From IMCC45349 sp047219225 (GTDB taxonomy: Bacteria > Bacteroidota > Bacteroidia > Flavobacteriales > Flavobacteriaceae): DNA of 64,000 nt. Numbering within the stretch: the first letter of the stretch is position 1; the number at the start of each line of letters is the position of its first letter. The position numbers were made by a program, and so were the translations under genes. Shown one piece after another: positions 17,579-25,564 of this stretch. Below the pieces are notes generated by a model. The model was not told the DNA's origin. It made no database searches and saw only the letters and a program-made list of their open reading frames with translations. The DNA lies in contig NZ_CP178208.1 in NCBI RefSeq assembly GCF_047219225.1, positions 992,001 to 1,056,000 on the forward strand. Reading direction: 5' to 3'.

Positions 17579-18192
17579 CTCAATAACTCAACTAAATCAT
17601 TGATTGCTGTTTGACCTTTATCTTTGTTATACCAACGCTGTAAATCTTCTTTAAACTCTGGTGTTATTTTACCATGCTCTTCTTTGTAATCAAGAACCAT
17701 TTGTGTTGCTTCGCTTGGTCTAGGTCCAAAAGTATTAACTACTTCCTTAGTTTCGCTATCAATCATAATTAACTTTGGAATTGAACGTCCTCCATTAGTT
17801 AAAAAAGCATCCATAAGTGCTTCATTTTCGTCACGTAAAACAACTTTAAAATCTATATTATCATTAAGACTAGCTACTTTATTAATTGCTGGCATTACAT
17901 GAGCGGCATCACCACACCAACTCTCAGTTAAAACTAACCATGTATAAGATGTGTTTACATTAGATACTTTTTCACTAACCTTATCAGTAACTTTTAATGT
18001 TTTATCCCAACGTCTCATACGTCTATCATTAAGCTTAGTATATTCAATTAGTGCCTCGGTTTGATTAGGTCCTGTTGTACCATCAGCAGCTACTAATTCT
18101 TCTACTAAATTTCTATATTCCTTATAAGAAATACTTCTACTTATTCCGTCTTCTATTAACGTTTTAATATTTATATCTTGAGTTAACTCCAT
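17575..18192 (-). CDS. Thioredoxin-fold protein with single active-site Cys
   Basis: 205 residues from MELTQDINIK; a TTG six codons upstream is the alternative. The thioredoxin-like site reads LTESWCGDAAHVMPAI: the first Cys of CxxC is present, the second is replaced by Ala. The cis-Pro segment is probably GGRSIPKLIMID. This WCGDA family is widespread in Bacteroidota; with only one Cys it cannot cycle as a normal dithiol oxidoreductase and its role is unknown. It converges on the TonB-like gene with a 4-base overlap. Confidence 0.85.
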   Translation of the reverse strand: MELTQDINIKTLIEDGISRSISYKEYRNLVEELVAADGTTGPNQTEALIEYTKLNDRRMRRWDKTLKVTDKVSEKVSNVNTSYTWLVLTESWCGDAAHVMPAINKVASLNDNIDFKVVLRDENEALMDAFLTNGGRSIPKLIMIDSETKEVVNTFGPRPSEATQMVLDYKEEHGKITPEFKEDLQRWYNKDKGQTAINDLVELLS

Positions 18193-18283
18193 TGTTAAAA
18201 TTTTTATCAAAAATACTAGTTACTAATCACTTATTAAGTAACAATCATTACATTAGTAGTACATTTCTTTAAACCTTACAGTT

Positions 18284-18847
18284 ATGACAAAAAACAGATG
18301 TACTTGGTGTGTTGGAAATCCTTTATATGAAGCTTATCATGATAAAGAATGGGGAGTTCCAGTGTATGATGATGATACCCTTTTTGAGTTTTTAATTCTT
18401 GAAACTTTTCAAGCTGGTTTAAGTTGGATTACTGTACTTAAAAAACGTGAAAACTTTAGAAATGCTTTTGACAATTTTGATTATTTAAAAGTTGCAAATT
18501 ACAACCAAAAAAAAATTGATAGCTTGCTACAAGATGCTGGCATTATTAGAAACAAACTGAAGGTTAAAGCTACTATTACAAACGCACAAGCTTTTATAAA
18601 AATTCAAGAAGAGTTTGGAAGCTTCAGTAAATATATTTGGGGTTTTACTGATGGTAAACCAATAAAAAATGCTTTCAAAGACTTAAAAGATGTTCCTGCT
18701 AACACAGCTCTAAGCGATACTATAAGTAAAGACCTTAAAAAAAGAGGTTTCAAGTTTGTTGGTACTACTGTGGTTTATGCACATATGCAAGCTACAGGTA
18801 TGGTAAATGACCATACTACAGATTGCTTTAGATATAATGAAGTATAA
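18284..18847 (+). CDS. tag: DNA-3-methyladenine glycosylase I
   Basis: 187 residues, the usual length. The zinc-binding N-terminus (RCTWCVGNPLYEAYHDKEWG) and the C-terminal H-x-C block (VNDHTTDCFRY) are present, with the catalytic-pocket Glu in FLILETFQAGLSW. It removes 3-methyladenine from alkylated DNA as the first step of base-excision repair. It stands alone and its stop touches the convergent ppk2 gene. Confidence 0.95.
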   Translation: MTKNRCTWCVGNPLYEAYHDKEWGVPVYDDDTLFEFLILETFQAGLSWITVLKKRENFRNAFDNFDYLKVANYNQKKIDSLLQDAGIIRNKLKVKATITNAQAFIKIQEEFGSFSKYIWGFTDGKPIKNAFKDLKDVPANTALSDTISKDLKKRGFKFVGTTVVYAHMQATGMVNDHTTDCFRYNEV

Positions 18848-19633
18848 CTAAAACGTCTTTTCTGTGCCTTTATAAGGAATTAACCTTAATACATGTTGAA
18901 TAGCTTCTAATCTTGCTGCACTTTTACGATTGGCTTTAATAATAATCCAAGGAGCAATTTCGGTATTTGTTTTAGCAAACATTCTTTTTTTATACTCAGT
19001 ATAAGAGTCCCAAAGTTCTAAGGCTTTTCTATCTACTGCACTAAACTTCCATTTTTTTAATGGACTTGCTTTAATATCATCAAATCGCTTTGCTTGTTCG
19101 CTTTTTGAAATAGAGAAATAAAATTTTATTAATCTTATTCCAGATTCGGTTATCATTCGTTCAAAATCATTAACCTGATTCATGAAAGTCTCATACTCTT
19201 CTTGAGTACAAAACCCATTTACTGGTTCAACTACAGCTCTATTATACCAACTTCTATCAAAAAAAACAATCTTACCCTCACGAGGTAATTGATTTATATA
19301 ACGCTGAAAGTACCATTGCCCTCTTTCTTCTTCAGATGGTTTTGGCAAGGCTACTACTTTAAATTCTCTAGGGTTTAAATGCTGTGTAATTCTACGAATA
19401 GCACCACCTTTTCCAGCAGCATCACGCCCTTCAAAAACAATAACAACCTTTTCACCTTTTGCCTCAACCCATTGCTGAAGTTTTATTAACTCACCTTGAA
19501 GTTTTTTAAGCTTATTTTCATAATTCATTATTCTAACCGCTTTTATAGGTGTCATCCCTTTTTCAGTTAGAAAAAACTTCAATCCTTTTTTTGTGTTTAA
19601 TTGTTTTAAACTTTTATCTGATAAATTCATCAT
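18848..19633 (-). CDS. ppk2: Polyphosphate kinase 2 family protein, copy B
   Basis: 261 residues. Walker A is GRDAAGKGGAIRR (69-81), Walker B region is IVFFDRSWYNRAVVEPV, followed by a lid module with KFYFSISKSEQAKRF. PPK2 enzymes use polyphosphate to phosphorylate nucleotides (or the reverse). It lies 3 bases after a second ppk2 gene, so both are made from one mRNA. The two proteins share the same layout and motif numbering but differ in N- and C-termini (this one ends at PYKGTEKTF), suggesting division of substrate, for example nucleoside mono- versus diphosphate; that is inference. Confidence 0.92.
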   Translation of the reverse strand: MMNLSDKSLKQLNTKKGLKFFLTEKGMTPIKAVRIMNYENKLKKLQGELIKLQQWVEAKGEKVVIVFEGRDAAGKGGAIRRITQHLNPREFKVVALPKPSEEERGQWYFQRYINQLPREGKIVFFDRSWYNRAVVEPVNGFCTQEEYETFMNQVNDFERMITESGIRLIKFYFSISKSEQAKRFDDIKASPLKKWKFSAVDRKALELWDSYTEYKKRMFAKTNTEIAPWIIIKANRKSAARLEAIQHVLRLIPYKGTEKTF

Positions 19634-19636
19634 AGC

Positions 19637-20485
19637 CTAATCTATTTGCTTCACTAATCTGTGATAACGTTGTACAACATTTGGATCTGGTAAAACAGTT
19701 GTTCCTGAATTCCCTTTACCATCATACTCAAATTTTGAAAGGACATATCTTATACTCTCTAAGCGCGCCTCCTTTTTTATATTAGTTTTAATAATAATCC
19801 AAGGGCTAAATGTAGTATGCGTTTTACTAAACATTTGCTCTTTATAATAGGTATACTTATCCCAAAGGCGTTGCCCTTCTTTATCTACAGGACTAAACTT
19901 CCATTGCTTTAATGGATTTTCTAGACGTGCATTAAAGCGTCTTTGTTGTTCTTCTTTTGAAATTGAAAACCAAAATTTGATAATAATGATACCATCCTCA
20001 TACAGCATATGCTCAAATTCGGTTACTTGTACCATAAACTTTTCATACTGTTCTTTAGTACAAAAACCCATTACTGGTTCTACCACTGCACGATTATACC
20101 AGCTTCTATCAAAAAAGACAATCTCACCAGGATTAGGTAATTCTTTTATATAACGTCTAAAATACCATTGACCTCTTTCTACATCTGTAGGTTTAGTTAA
20201 GGCAACTACACGCATTGAACGTGGATTTAAATGTTCTGTAAATCTACGAATTGAGCCTCCTTTACCAGCAGCATCACGACCTTCAAAAATAACGCAAACA
20301 CGTTTATTGTGTTTAGCAACCCATTGTTGTAAATCTACTAACTCTGCTTGCAGCTTTATTAATTGGTTTTCGTAATCTACTGAATATAGTAAGTCATTAA
20401 ACTTATCTTCGCTTAACTTTTCCTTAATTATTTTTAAAAATTCTTCCCGATTATTACTGAACTCAAAATCTTCTCGTGATAGCAT
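19637..20485 (-). CDS. ppk2: Polyphosphate kinase 2 family protein, copy A
   Basis: 282 residues. Walker A GRDAAGKGGSIRR (69-81), Walker B region IVFFDRSWYNRAVVEPVMGF, lid with KFWFSISKEEQQRRF. It carries about 20 extra residues at the C-terminus, ending in a VVQRYHRLVKQID helix that copy B lacks. It is the upstream gene of the ppk2 pair. The enzyme is cytoplasmic and handles polyphosphate, linking energy or phosphate storage to nucleotide pools. A duplicate pair this close usually arises by tandem duplication. Confidence 0.92.
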   Translation of the reverse strand: MLSREDFEFSNNREEFLKIIKEKLSEDKFNDLLYSVDYENQLIKLQAELVDLQQWVAKHNKRVCVIFEGRDAAGKGGSIRRFTEHLNPRSMRVVALTKPTDVERGQWYFRRYIKELPNPGEIVFFDRSWYNRAVVEPVMGFCTKEQYEKFMVQVTEFEHMLYEDGIIIIKFWFSISKEEQQRRFNARLENPLKQWKFSPVDKEGQRLWDKYTYYKEQMFSKTHTTFSPWIIIKTNIKKEARLESIRYVLSKFEYDGKGNSGTTVLPDPNVVQRYHRLVKQID

Positions 20486-20520
20486 ATTTTATGGTATAAG
20501 TAGCTAATATCAGCATTTTT

Positions 20521-21171
20521 TTATTCTATTTTACTGATTTTTGTCAATTTTAATAATTTTATAAACTCCTTTCTCGAAATATGTTCTGCTCCTAAACTTT
20601 CTAAATGACTTGTATGAACCTGACAATCGATTAATCTATAATTTGTGTTTTGTATAAAACTTACGAACGCTACTTTACTAGCATTACTTACTTTACTAAA
20701 CATACTTTCTCCACAAAATATTTGATTTCCTAAATCAACGCCATATAACCCTCCAACTAGTTCATTATTTTGCCACACTTCAACAGATTTAGCATATCCT
20801 AGTTTATGCAACTTACAATACGCTTCAATCATATTTTTTGTAATCCATGTTCCTTCCTGACCATTTCGCTTTATTTTTGAACAATGATTTATAACTGTTT
20901 TAAAATCTCTATTTACAGTTACTACAAAATTTGAATTCCGTAGTACTTGCTTCATACTTTTAGAAACTTTCAATTTACTAGGAAATAATACAAATCTAGG
21001 ATCTGGTGACCACCATAGTATTGGTTCGTCCATTTCAAACCAAGGAAAAATACCATTACTATAAGCTTCAATAAGTCTATCGCAGGACAAATCACCTCCA
21101 ACAGCTAATAGTCCATCAGGGTTTGCTGTTGAAACATCAGGGAATTTTATGTCTTTATTTAGCCAATTCAT
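20521..21171 (-). CDS. aat: Leucyl/phenylalanyl-tRNA-protein transferase
   Basis: About 216 residues from MNWLNKDIKFPDVSTANPDG; an ATG two codons upstream (21177) is equally usable. Family blocks: LLAVGGDLSCDRLIEAYSNG, then FPWFEMDEPILWWSPDPRFV, and the active-site region GVDLGNQIFCGESMFS with CQVHTSHLESLGA. It transfers Leu or Phe from tRNA to proteins with N-terminal Lys or Arg, marking them for ClpS/ClpP degradation (N-degron pathway). No clpS or clpA is nearby. The gene stands apart from the ppk2 pair by 35 bases. Confidence 0.95.
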   Translation of the reverse strand: MNWLNKDIKFPDVSTANPDGLLAVGGDLSCDRLIEAYSNGIFPWFEMDEPILWWSPDPRFVLFPSKLKVSKSMKQVLRNSNFVVTVNRDFKTVINHCSKIKRNGQEGTWITKNMIEAYCKLHKLGYAKSVEVWQNNELVGGLYGVDLGNQIFCGESMFSKVSNASKVAFVSFIQNTNYRLIDCQVHTSHLESLGAEHISRKEFIKLLKLTKISKIE

Positions 21172-21199
21172 TAACAATCAACTATAACGTTTGCGAAGA

Positions 21200-21364
21200 A
21201 ACCTTATTTTTCACTTTGAAATTTCACTTTTTTTTGCCATATTTGAGAAGACCTTTATTCATAAAATTTTGTTCATCATTGCTTTTTTGAGTTTGTTTAT
21301 AGAGGTCTAAAAACCTAAAACCATAATACTAAAGTCCTGTTTTGTTTAATCAGGGCTTTTTTTA
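21200..21364 (+). ncRNA. Possible structured small RNA with its own terminator
   Basis: No gene is seen between 21178 and 21452, yet a plus-strand intrinsic terminator ends at about 21364 with no plus-strand gene for 2.4 kb before it. Inside lie two nested pairings: AGACCT (21249-21254) with AGGTCT (21303-21308), and ATAAA (21261-21265) with TTTAT (21296-21300). A near-consensus TAnnnTTTG sits at about 21189-21197. The start is estimated from that element. It matches no RNA family that I can name; it could also be a chance fold. Confidence 0.35.
21331..21364 (+). terminator. Plus-strand intrinsic terminator without an upstream gene
   Basis: AAAGTCCTG (21331-21339) pairs with CAGGGCTTT (21351-21359) as a 9-bp stem including one G-U, followed by a T-run. 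The T-run lies only on the plus-strand side. Confidence 0.7.
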
Positions 21365-21399
21365 TTTACACTCTAAAATACATACTATTTATATAAAAT

Positions 21400-21430
21400 A
21401 AAACCCTTAATGTTCAGCATTAAGGGTTTT
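21400..21430. terminator. Intrinsic terminator downstream of the DUF3127 gene
   Basis: AAAACCCTTAATG and CATTAAGGGTTTT form a 13-bp perfect stem with a 5-base loop, 23 bases after the minus-strand gene ending at 21453. Confidence 0.88.
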
Positions 21431-21452
21431 AAAATATCGTATTTACTTTACC

Positions 21453-21827
21453 TTAAAATGGCAAGTCATCATGCTCTTCTTGATTCACATTTGTTGCTGG
21501 CTCAAAAGCATCCATTGGTGGTACTGGTGGAACTCCTCCTGCTTGCTCTTGCTGTAATGCCTCTATACGCCATCCTTGGATAGAGTTAAAATATTTAGTT
21601 TCTCCTTGAGGATTAACCCATTCTCTACCTCTTAAGTTAATGTTTATTTTTACTTGTTGTCCAACTTGGTAGTTGTTTAACAAATCTGTTTTATCTTGAA
21701 CAAACTCAATCATTATACTTTGAGGATATTGCTCTTCTGTAGTAATTACAACTTCTCTTTTTCTAAACCCATTCGCTCCAAACGTTTGAGTTTCTCCAAT
21801 CACTTTAATCTTTCCTTGTACTTCCAT
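21453..21827 (-). CDS. DUF3127 family protein
   Basis: 124 residues. An OB-fold-like core (VQGKIKVIGETQTFGANGFR, then VQDKTDLLNNYQVGQQVKI) is followed by a proline-rich linker and an acidic end EEHDDLPF. That DDLPF tail resembles the C-terminal peptide by which SSB recruits partners; the true SSB gene lies at 46512. The DUF3127 family is typical of Bacteroidota; it probably binds nucleic acid or a partner of SSB, but no function is proven. Confidence 0.8.
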   Translation of the reverse strand: MEVQGKIKVIGETQTFGANGFRKREVVITTEEQYPQSIMIEFVQDKTDLLNNYQVGQQVKININLRGREWVNPQGETKYFNSIQGWRIEALQQEQAGGVPPVPPMDAFEPATNVNQEEHDDLPF

Positions 21828-21856
21828 TTATATTTAATCTTAATTATCTATTTTTT

Positions 21857-22726
21857 TTAACTTAAAAGTAATTTCCATGCACTAGCTACATCTCCATAAC
21901 TTAAATAATTACGTGCAATTTTATGTTTTTCACGATGTGACATCTCTTTTATATTAGGATATCTTTCTCCTAAATCTTTTAAAAACATTGCAATCTCTTC
22001 TTTTGTTGGTAAAGCTTCAACATTTCCTAGCATTCCTAGGTCGTTACCAGTTAAAATCATACTATCCTTAACATGTTCAGGCATAGCGTCTACACCAATA
22101 CCAAGTGTTGTTAGCGGCTTAGGTATTTCAAAAAAGCCACTTTTGGCTCTACTATAATAACTACCTCCTGCTCTAGCAACTAAATCTAGTTTTTCCTGGT
22201 TAATGGTTTGGTCTTCATTTAAAACCTCATTAGCTACATGTAGTTTAACAACTTCACATATTACAAGGTTTCCTGCTCCTCCTTCAGTACCTAACTTTAC
22301 AATATCATTGACTTTACACTCCATTTGCACTGGAGACTCAGCAACTCTAAAAGGCATAACTTCATCTGAAGCCAGCATAGTAAGTCCTGCTTTTTTAAAT
22401 TCATTAACACCTTCTGGATATTCTGTACTTGATAATGACATCTGTTGCACAATATCATAGTTAACAACATTAATCACTACTTCTTTCATCACCTCAGCAT
22501 TTTCAAGCGTATGTTTAGTCGTATTATCTCTCACTCTTCTTGCTGGAGAAAAAATAAGTATTGGCGGATTCGCGCTAAATACATTAAAAAAACTAAAAGG
22601 TGATAAATTTGGATTTCCATTAACATCTATAGTACTTGCAAAAGCTATTGGTCTTGGAGCAACAGCACTTAATAGTAAACCATGTAGCTTACCAACTGAA
22701 ATATCTTTTGGGTTGAATGATGTCAT
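21857..22726 (-). CDS. Flavin reductase family protein
   Basis: 289 residues. The N-terminal flavin reductase-like domain has the fold's GLLLSAVAPRPIAFASTIDV and NPNLSPFSFFNVFSANPPIL, which in this family binds FMN. The rest extends by about 90 residues with a helical tail. Such proteins reduce FMN/FAD with NAD(P)H or act as FMN-binding proteins. The substrate cannot be read. It lies upstream of DUF3127 on the same strand, and a TAnnTTTG element is 16 bases upstream. Confidence 0.85.
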   Translation of the reverse strand: MTSFNPKDISVGKLHGLLLSAVAPRPIAFASTIDVNGNPNLSPFSFFNVFSANPPILIFSPARRVRDNTTKHTLENAEVMKEVVINVVNYDIVQQMSLSSTEYPEGVNEFKKAGLTMLASDEVMPFRVAESPVQMECKVNDIVKLGTEGGAGNLVICEVVKLHVANEVLNEDQTINQEKLDLVARAGGSYYSRAKSGFFEIPKPLTTLGIGVDAMPEHVKDSMILTGNDLGMLGNVEALPTKEEIAMFLKDLGERYPNIKEMSHREKHKIARNYLSYGDVASAWKLLLS

Positions 22727-22742
22727 TGTAAATAAATTTGAG

Positions 22743-22750
22743 CAAATTTA
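22743..22750 (-). promoter_or_regulatory. Promoter -7 element of the flavin reductase gene
   Basis: Reads TAAATTTG on the minus strand (consensus TAnnTTTG), 17 bases before the start codon. Confidence 0.55.
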
Positions 22751-22845
22751 ACCAATAAGAATTGCAACAAAAAACCTATTTACTAACAAGTTGAACAATA
22801 ATATTAACATAATTACATTATATTTAAAATTGCAATTAAAATCCT

Positions 22846-23994
22846 ATGACCCTAACCAATAGTAGAAACTTTGTTCGCTGGATAATTATAGCAACATCTT
22901 TTGTTATTATCTCACTTATTTTATGGAACACTTATGTGTTTTTTCAAAATTTTAAAGCTGAAGAGCGTACGAAAATGCAAAATTGGTCTTTTGCTCAACA
23001 AAACTTAATAAATTCAAAAACTAATGATGAAATTGAAGTAACATCTAGAGTTTTAGAGAGCAATACTAGTACTCCAATGATTCTCTTAAGTCCAGAAGGC
23101 GACATAATAAGTAGTAATAATATTGACGAAGAGAGGTTAAAAGACTCCATATACGCTAAAAAATTAGTTGCACGTTTTAAAGATGAAAATTCACCTATAG
23201 AAGTTAAAATTGATGGAAACTTGTTTAGTACTATTTACTATGGAAATTCGCCTTTATTAAACAAACTAAAATATTATCCATTAGCATTATTACTTATTAT
23301 TTTGCTATTTGGAGCAGTTGTTTACTTTTTTTATAGAAGTACAAAAAATGCCACACAAAATAAATTATGGAGTGGTATGGCTAAAGAAACTGCACACCAA
23401 ATAGGCACACCATTATCATCACTAATAGGCTGGACAGAAATATTAAAAACTGAAAATATTAATCCTGATTATGTTGTAGAAATAGAAAAAGATATTAGTA
23501 GACTGCAAACGATTACAGATAGGTTTAGCAAAATAGGATCAATACCAACCTTAGAAAAAACTGATATTGTAGAAGCTACAACAGAAGCTTACGACTATTT
23601 AAAATCACGCTCTAGCAAACTTATAGAGTTTGAATTAATTACTCCTAAAAAAGAAATTTTAGTAAACCTAAATTCTCAACTTTATAGCTGGACTATTGAA
23701 AATTTAGTTAAAAATGCTATTGATGCCATGAAAGGGAAAGGGAAATTAAAAGTTGAAATTACACAGCTAGAAAAGAACATAAAAATTAATGTTAGTGATA
23801 CTGGAAAAGGCATTCCTAAACATTTACATAAAACCATTTTTGAACCAGGTTTCACTAGTAAAAAAAGAGGTTGGGGATTAGGGCTTTCGTTAGCTAAACG
23901 TATTATTGAAGATTACCATGATGGCAAAATAAAAGTATTAACATCAGAAATTGGTAAAGGCACTACATTTCAAATTGCTTTAAAGCAGCTATAA
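22846..23994 (+). CDS. Membrane sensor histidine kinase
   Basis: 382 residues. Membrane helices lie at about 11-31 and 145-163, enclosing a periplasmic sensor domain of about 110 residues. The HisKA box is AKETAHQIGTPLSSLIGWTE, phosphoacceptor His184. The catalytic domain has N box ENLVKNAIDAMKGKG, G1 DTGKGIP and G2 RGWGLGLSLAKRI. No response regulator is adjacent, so it is an orphan in this window. The sensed signal is unknown. It converges on the HIT gene with a 6-base overlap. Confidence 0.92.
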   Translation: MTLTNSRNFVRWIIIATSFVIISLILWNTYVFFQNFKAEERTKMQNWSFAQQNLINSKTNDEIEVTSRVLESNTSTPMILLSPEGDIISSNNIDEERLKDSIYAKKLVARFKDENSPIEVKIDGNLFSTIYYGNSPLLNKLKYYPLALLLIILLFGAVVYFFYRSTKNATQNKLWSGMAKETAHQIGTPLSSLIGWTEILKTENINPDYVVEIEKDISRLQTITDRFSKIGSIPTLEKTDIVEATTEAYDYLKSRSSKLIEFELITPKKEILVNLNSQLYSWTIENLVKNAIDAMKGKGKLKVEITQLEKNIKINVSDTGKGIPKHLHKTIFEPGFTSKKRGWGLGLSLAKRIIEDYHDGKIKVLTSEIGKGTTFQIALKQL

Positions 23995-24378
23995 ATTTGC
24001 ATTTATAGCTTTAGCAATAGCTTCAAACTCTTCTTTTTCTAAGCTTACTTTATTTATAAAACGTGCATCCTCCATTGAGTTAAGTGGAATTAAATGTACA
24101 TGCACATGAGGTACTTCTAAACCAATAACTGATACACCAACACGTTTACATTCAATACTTTTCTCTAAAGCAATGGCTACCTTTCTTGAAAAAGCCATTA
24201 ACTCATTATAAGTCGCCTCATCTAAATCGAAAATTTTGTTTACTTCCTTTTTTGGAATACAAAGTGTGTGTCCTTTTGCATTTGGATTAACATCTAGAAA
24301 TGCTAAAAAATCTTCTGTTTCTGCGACCTTATAACAAGGAATTTCTCCGTTAACTATTTTAGTAAATATTGATGCCAT
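23989..24378 (-). CDS. HIT family nucleotide hydrolase (Hint-like)
   Basis: 129 residues, the length of a Hint protein. The histidine triad is HVHVHLIPL (His91, 93, 95), with the nucleotide-binding DVNPNAKGHTLCIPKK segment near residue 29-44. It hydrolyses nucleotide phosphoramidates or related bonds. It follows greA on the same strand with a terminator between, so it is probably transcribed on its own or by readthrough. Confidence 0.92.
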   Translation of the reverse strand: MASIFTKIVNGEIPCYKVAETEDFLAFLDVNPNAKGHTLCIPKKEVNKIFDLDEATYNELMAFSRKVAIALEKSIECKRVGVSVIGLEVPHVHVHLIPLNSMEDARFINKVSLEKEEFEAIAKAINANL

Positions 24379-24405
24379 GTGCTATTAATTATATGTGTAA
24401 ATATA

Positions 24406-24435
24406 AAAAGATTCCTGCGTTAACAGGAATCTTTT
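24406..24435 (-). terminator. Intrinsic terminator after greA
   Basis: On the minus strand AAAAGATTCCTG and CAGGAATCTTTT form a 12-bp stem followed by TTTATATTT, 20 bases after the greA stop. Confidence 0.88.
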
Positions 24436-24455
24436 AACGTATTATGTGTTTAAAT

Positions 24456-24929
24456 TTATCTCGTGATTTCTAAAACATCAAACTTCATAATTCCAGTTGG
24501 AACCTGAATTTCAGCAACTTCACCAACAGACTTACCTAACAACCCTTTACCAATTGGAGAGTTTACAGATATTTTTCCTGAGGCTAAATCTGCTTCACCA
24601 TCAGCAACCAAAGTATAAGTCATTTCCATACCATTGGTTTGATTTTTAATTTTAACTGTAGATAACACCAAAGCTTTAGATGTGTCTAATTGCGACTCAT
24701 CAATTAATCTAGCTCCAGCTAATGTGTCTTCTAATTTAGAAATTCTCATCTCTAACATGCCTTGAGCTTCTTTAGCTGCATCATATTCAGCATTTTCACT
24801 TAAATCGCCTTTATCTCTTGCTTCAGCGATAGCTTTAGAGGCTTTAACACGCTCAATATCTTTTAAATGCTTAAGCTCATCTCTTAGCTTTTTTAGTCCT
24901 TCTGCAGTGTAATAAGATACGTTACTCAT
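24456..24929 (-). CDS. greA: Transcription elongation factor GreA
   Basis: 157 residues. The N-terminal coiled coil ends in acidic tip residues (DKGDLSENAEYDAAKEAQ), which reach into RNA polymerase and trigger cleavage of backtracked RNA. The C-terminal domain holds VNSPIGKGLLGKSVGEVAEI. The leader is unusual: two intrinsic terminator hairpins lie between the promoter and the start codon (24955-25001), suggesting that greA expression is attenuated. Confidence 0.96.
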   Translation of the reverse strand: MSNVSYYTAEGLKKLRDELKHLKDIERVKASKAIAEARDKGDLSENAEYDAAKEAQGMLEMRISKLEDTLAGARLIDESQLDTSKALVLSTVKIKNQTNGMEMTYTLVADGEADLASGKISVNSPIGKGLLGKSVGEVAEIQVPTGIMKFDVLEITR

Positions 24930-24954
24930 AACTTCATCGTTTATTTAATAAAAA

Positions 24955-24976
24955 GATGCTGAACATGTTCAGCATC
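24955..24976 (-). terminator. Terminator hairpin 2 in the greA leader
   Basis: A 22-base perfect palindrome, GATGCTGAACA plus its reverse complement, followed on the minus strand by TTTTTATT. It lies 26 bases before the greA start and downstream of the promoter. Confidence 0.8.
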
Positions 24977-24981
24977 AAAAA

Positions 24982-25001
24982 AATCTCGCTTTCACGAGAT
25001 T
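24982..25001 (-). terminator. Terminator hairpin 1 in the greA leader
   Basis: On the minus strand AATCTCG and CGAGATT form a 7-bp stem around a 6-base loop, followed directly by TTTTT. It begins within about ten bases of the likely transcription start. Confidence 0.75.
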
Positions 25002-25007
25002 GTCTTA

Positions 25008-25015
25008 CAAATATA
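25008..25015 (-). promoter_or_regulatory. Promoter -7 element of greA
   Basis: Reads TATATTTG on the minus strand (consensus TAnnTTTG). It sits just upstream of the two leader terminators, so transcripts started here meet both before reaching greA. Confidence 0.65.
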
Positions 25016-25070
25016 CAAAATATTTAGCTTAAAGTAGTTTTTGTTGTAAATTCGTAACGAAATTTTTGAT

Positions 25071-25502
25071 ATGAAAAAGATAATAATCAGCGCCTTAATA
25101 GGCCTTATGTTTTACAGTTGTAGTAATAGTGATGATGGAAATGACAACTGTAGGTTTTTATTAAATATTGGTGTAAACGTAACTGTAAATTTAAATTTAC
25201 CACAATACAATCCTTTAAACTTTCCTAGCAATCCTGTTTATATTGGTAATGCTGGAAATGGTGGTATTATAGTAACCAATACAGGAACAGGTTTTGTTGC
25301 TTATGATGCAGCAGACCCAAATCACACACCTACATCATGCTCTATCTTAGAAATTTCAGGTCTTGAAGGCACATGTACTTGTGGAGATGAAAACACTTAT
25401 AGTTTATTTACTGGTCAACCATTAAACAACCCTGAACTTAGGTGTGGTTTAAAGGCCTATCGTGTTGAAGTAAATGGAAGTACACTATTAGTTTATAATT
25501 AA
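25071..25502 (+). CDS. Lipoprotein with degenerate Rieske-like domain
   Basis: 143 residues. The signal peptide ends in LMFYSC, with lipid-attached Cys17. The rest follows the layout of a Rieske ferredoxin fold: GNGGIIVTNTGTGFVAYDAA, then a first Cys-box, then TCTCGDENTYSLFTGQPL and LKAYRVEVNGSTLLVYN. In a true Rieske protein the boxes are CxH and CxxH; here only His85, Cys90, Cys102 and Cys104 fall near them, and the second-box His is missing (CTCG instead of CPCH). It probably cannot hold a 2Fe-2S cluster in the usual way. The homology is read by eye. Confidence 0.6.
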   Translation: MKKIIISALIGLMFYSCSNSDDGNDNCRFLLNIGVNVTVNLNLPQYNPLNFPSNPVYIGNAGNGGIIVTNTGTGFVAYDAADPNHTPTSCSILEISGLEGTCTCGDENTYSLFTGQPLNNPELRCGLKAYRVEVNGSTLLVYN

Positions 25503-25534
25503 AAACCTCTACAGCATTTTACCATAGAGGTTTT
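25502..25534. terminator. Bidirectional intrinsic terminator
   Basis: AAAACCTCTA and TAGAGGTTTT form a 10-bp stem around a 13-base loop, between convergent genes (Rieske-like lipoprotein and pnuT). Confidence 0.82.
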
Positions 25535-25564
25535 AAAAAAATAAACCAATTCTTAATATAAGAA

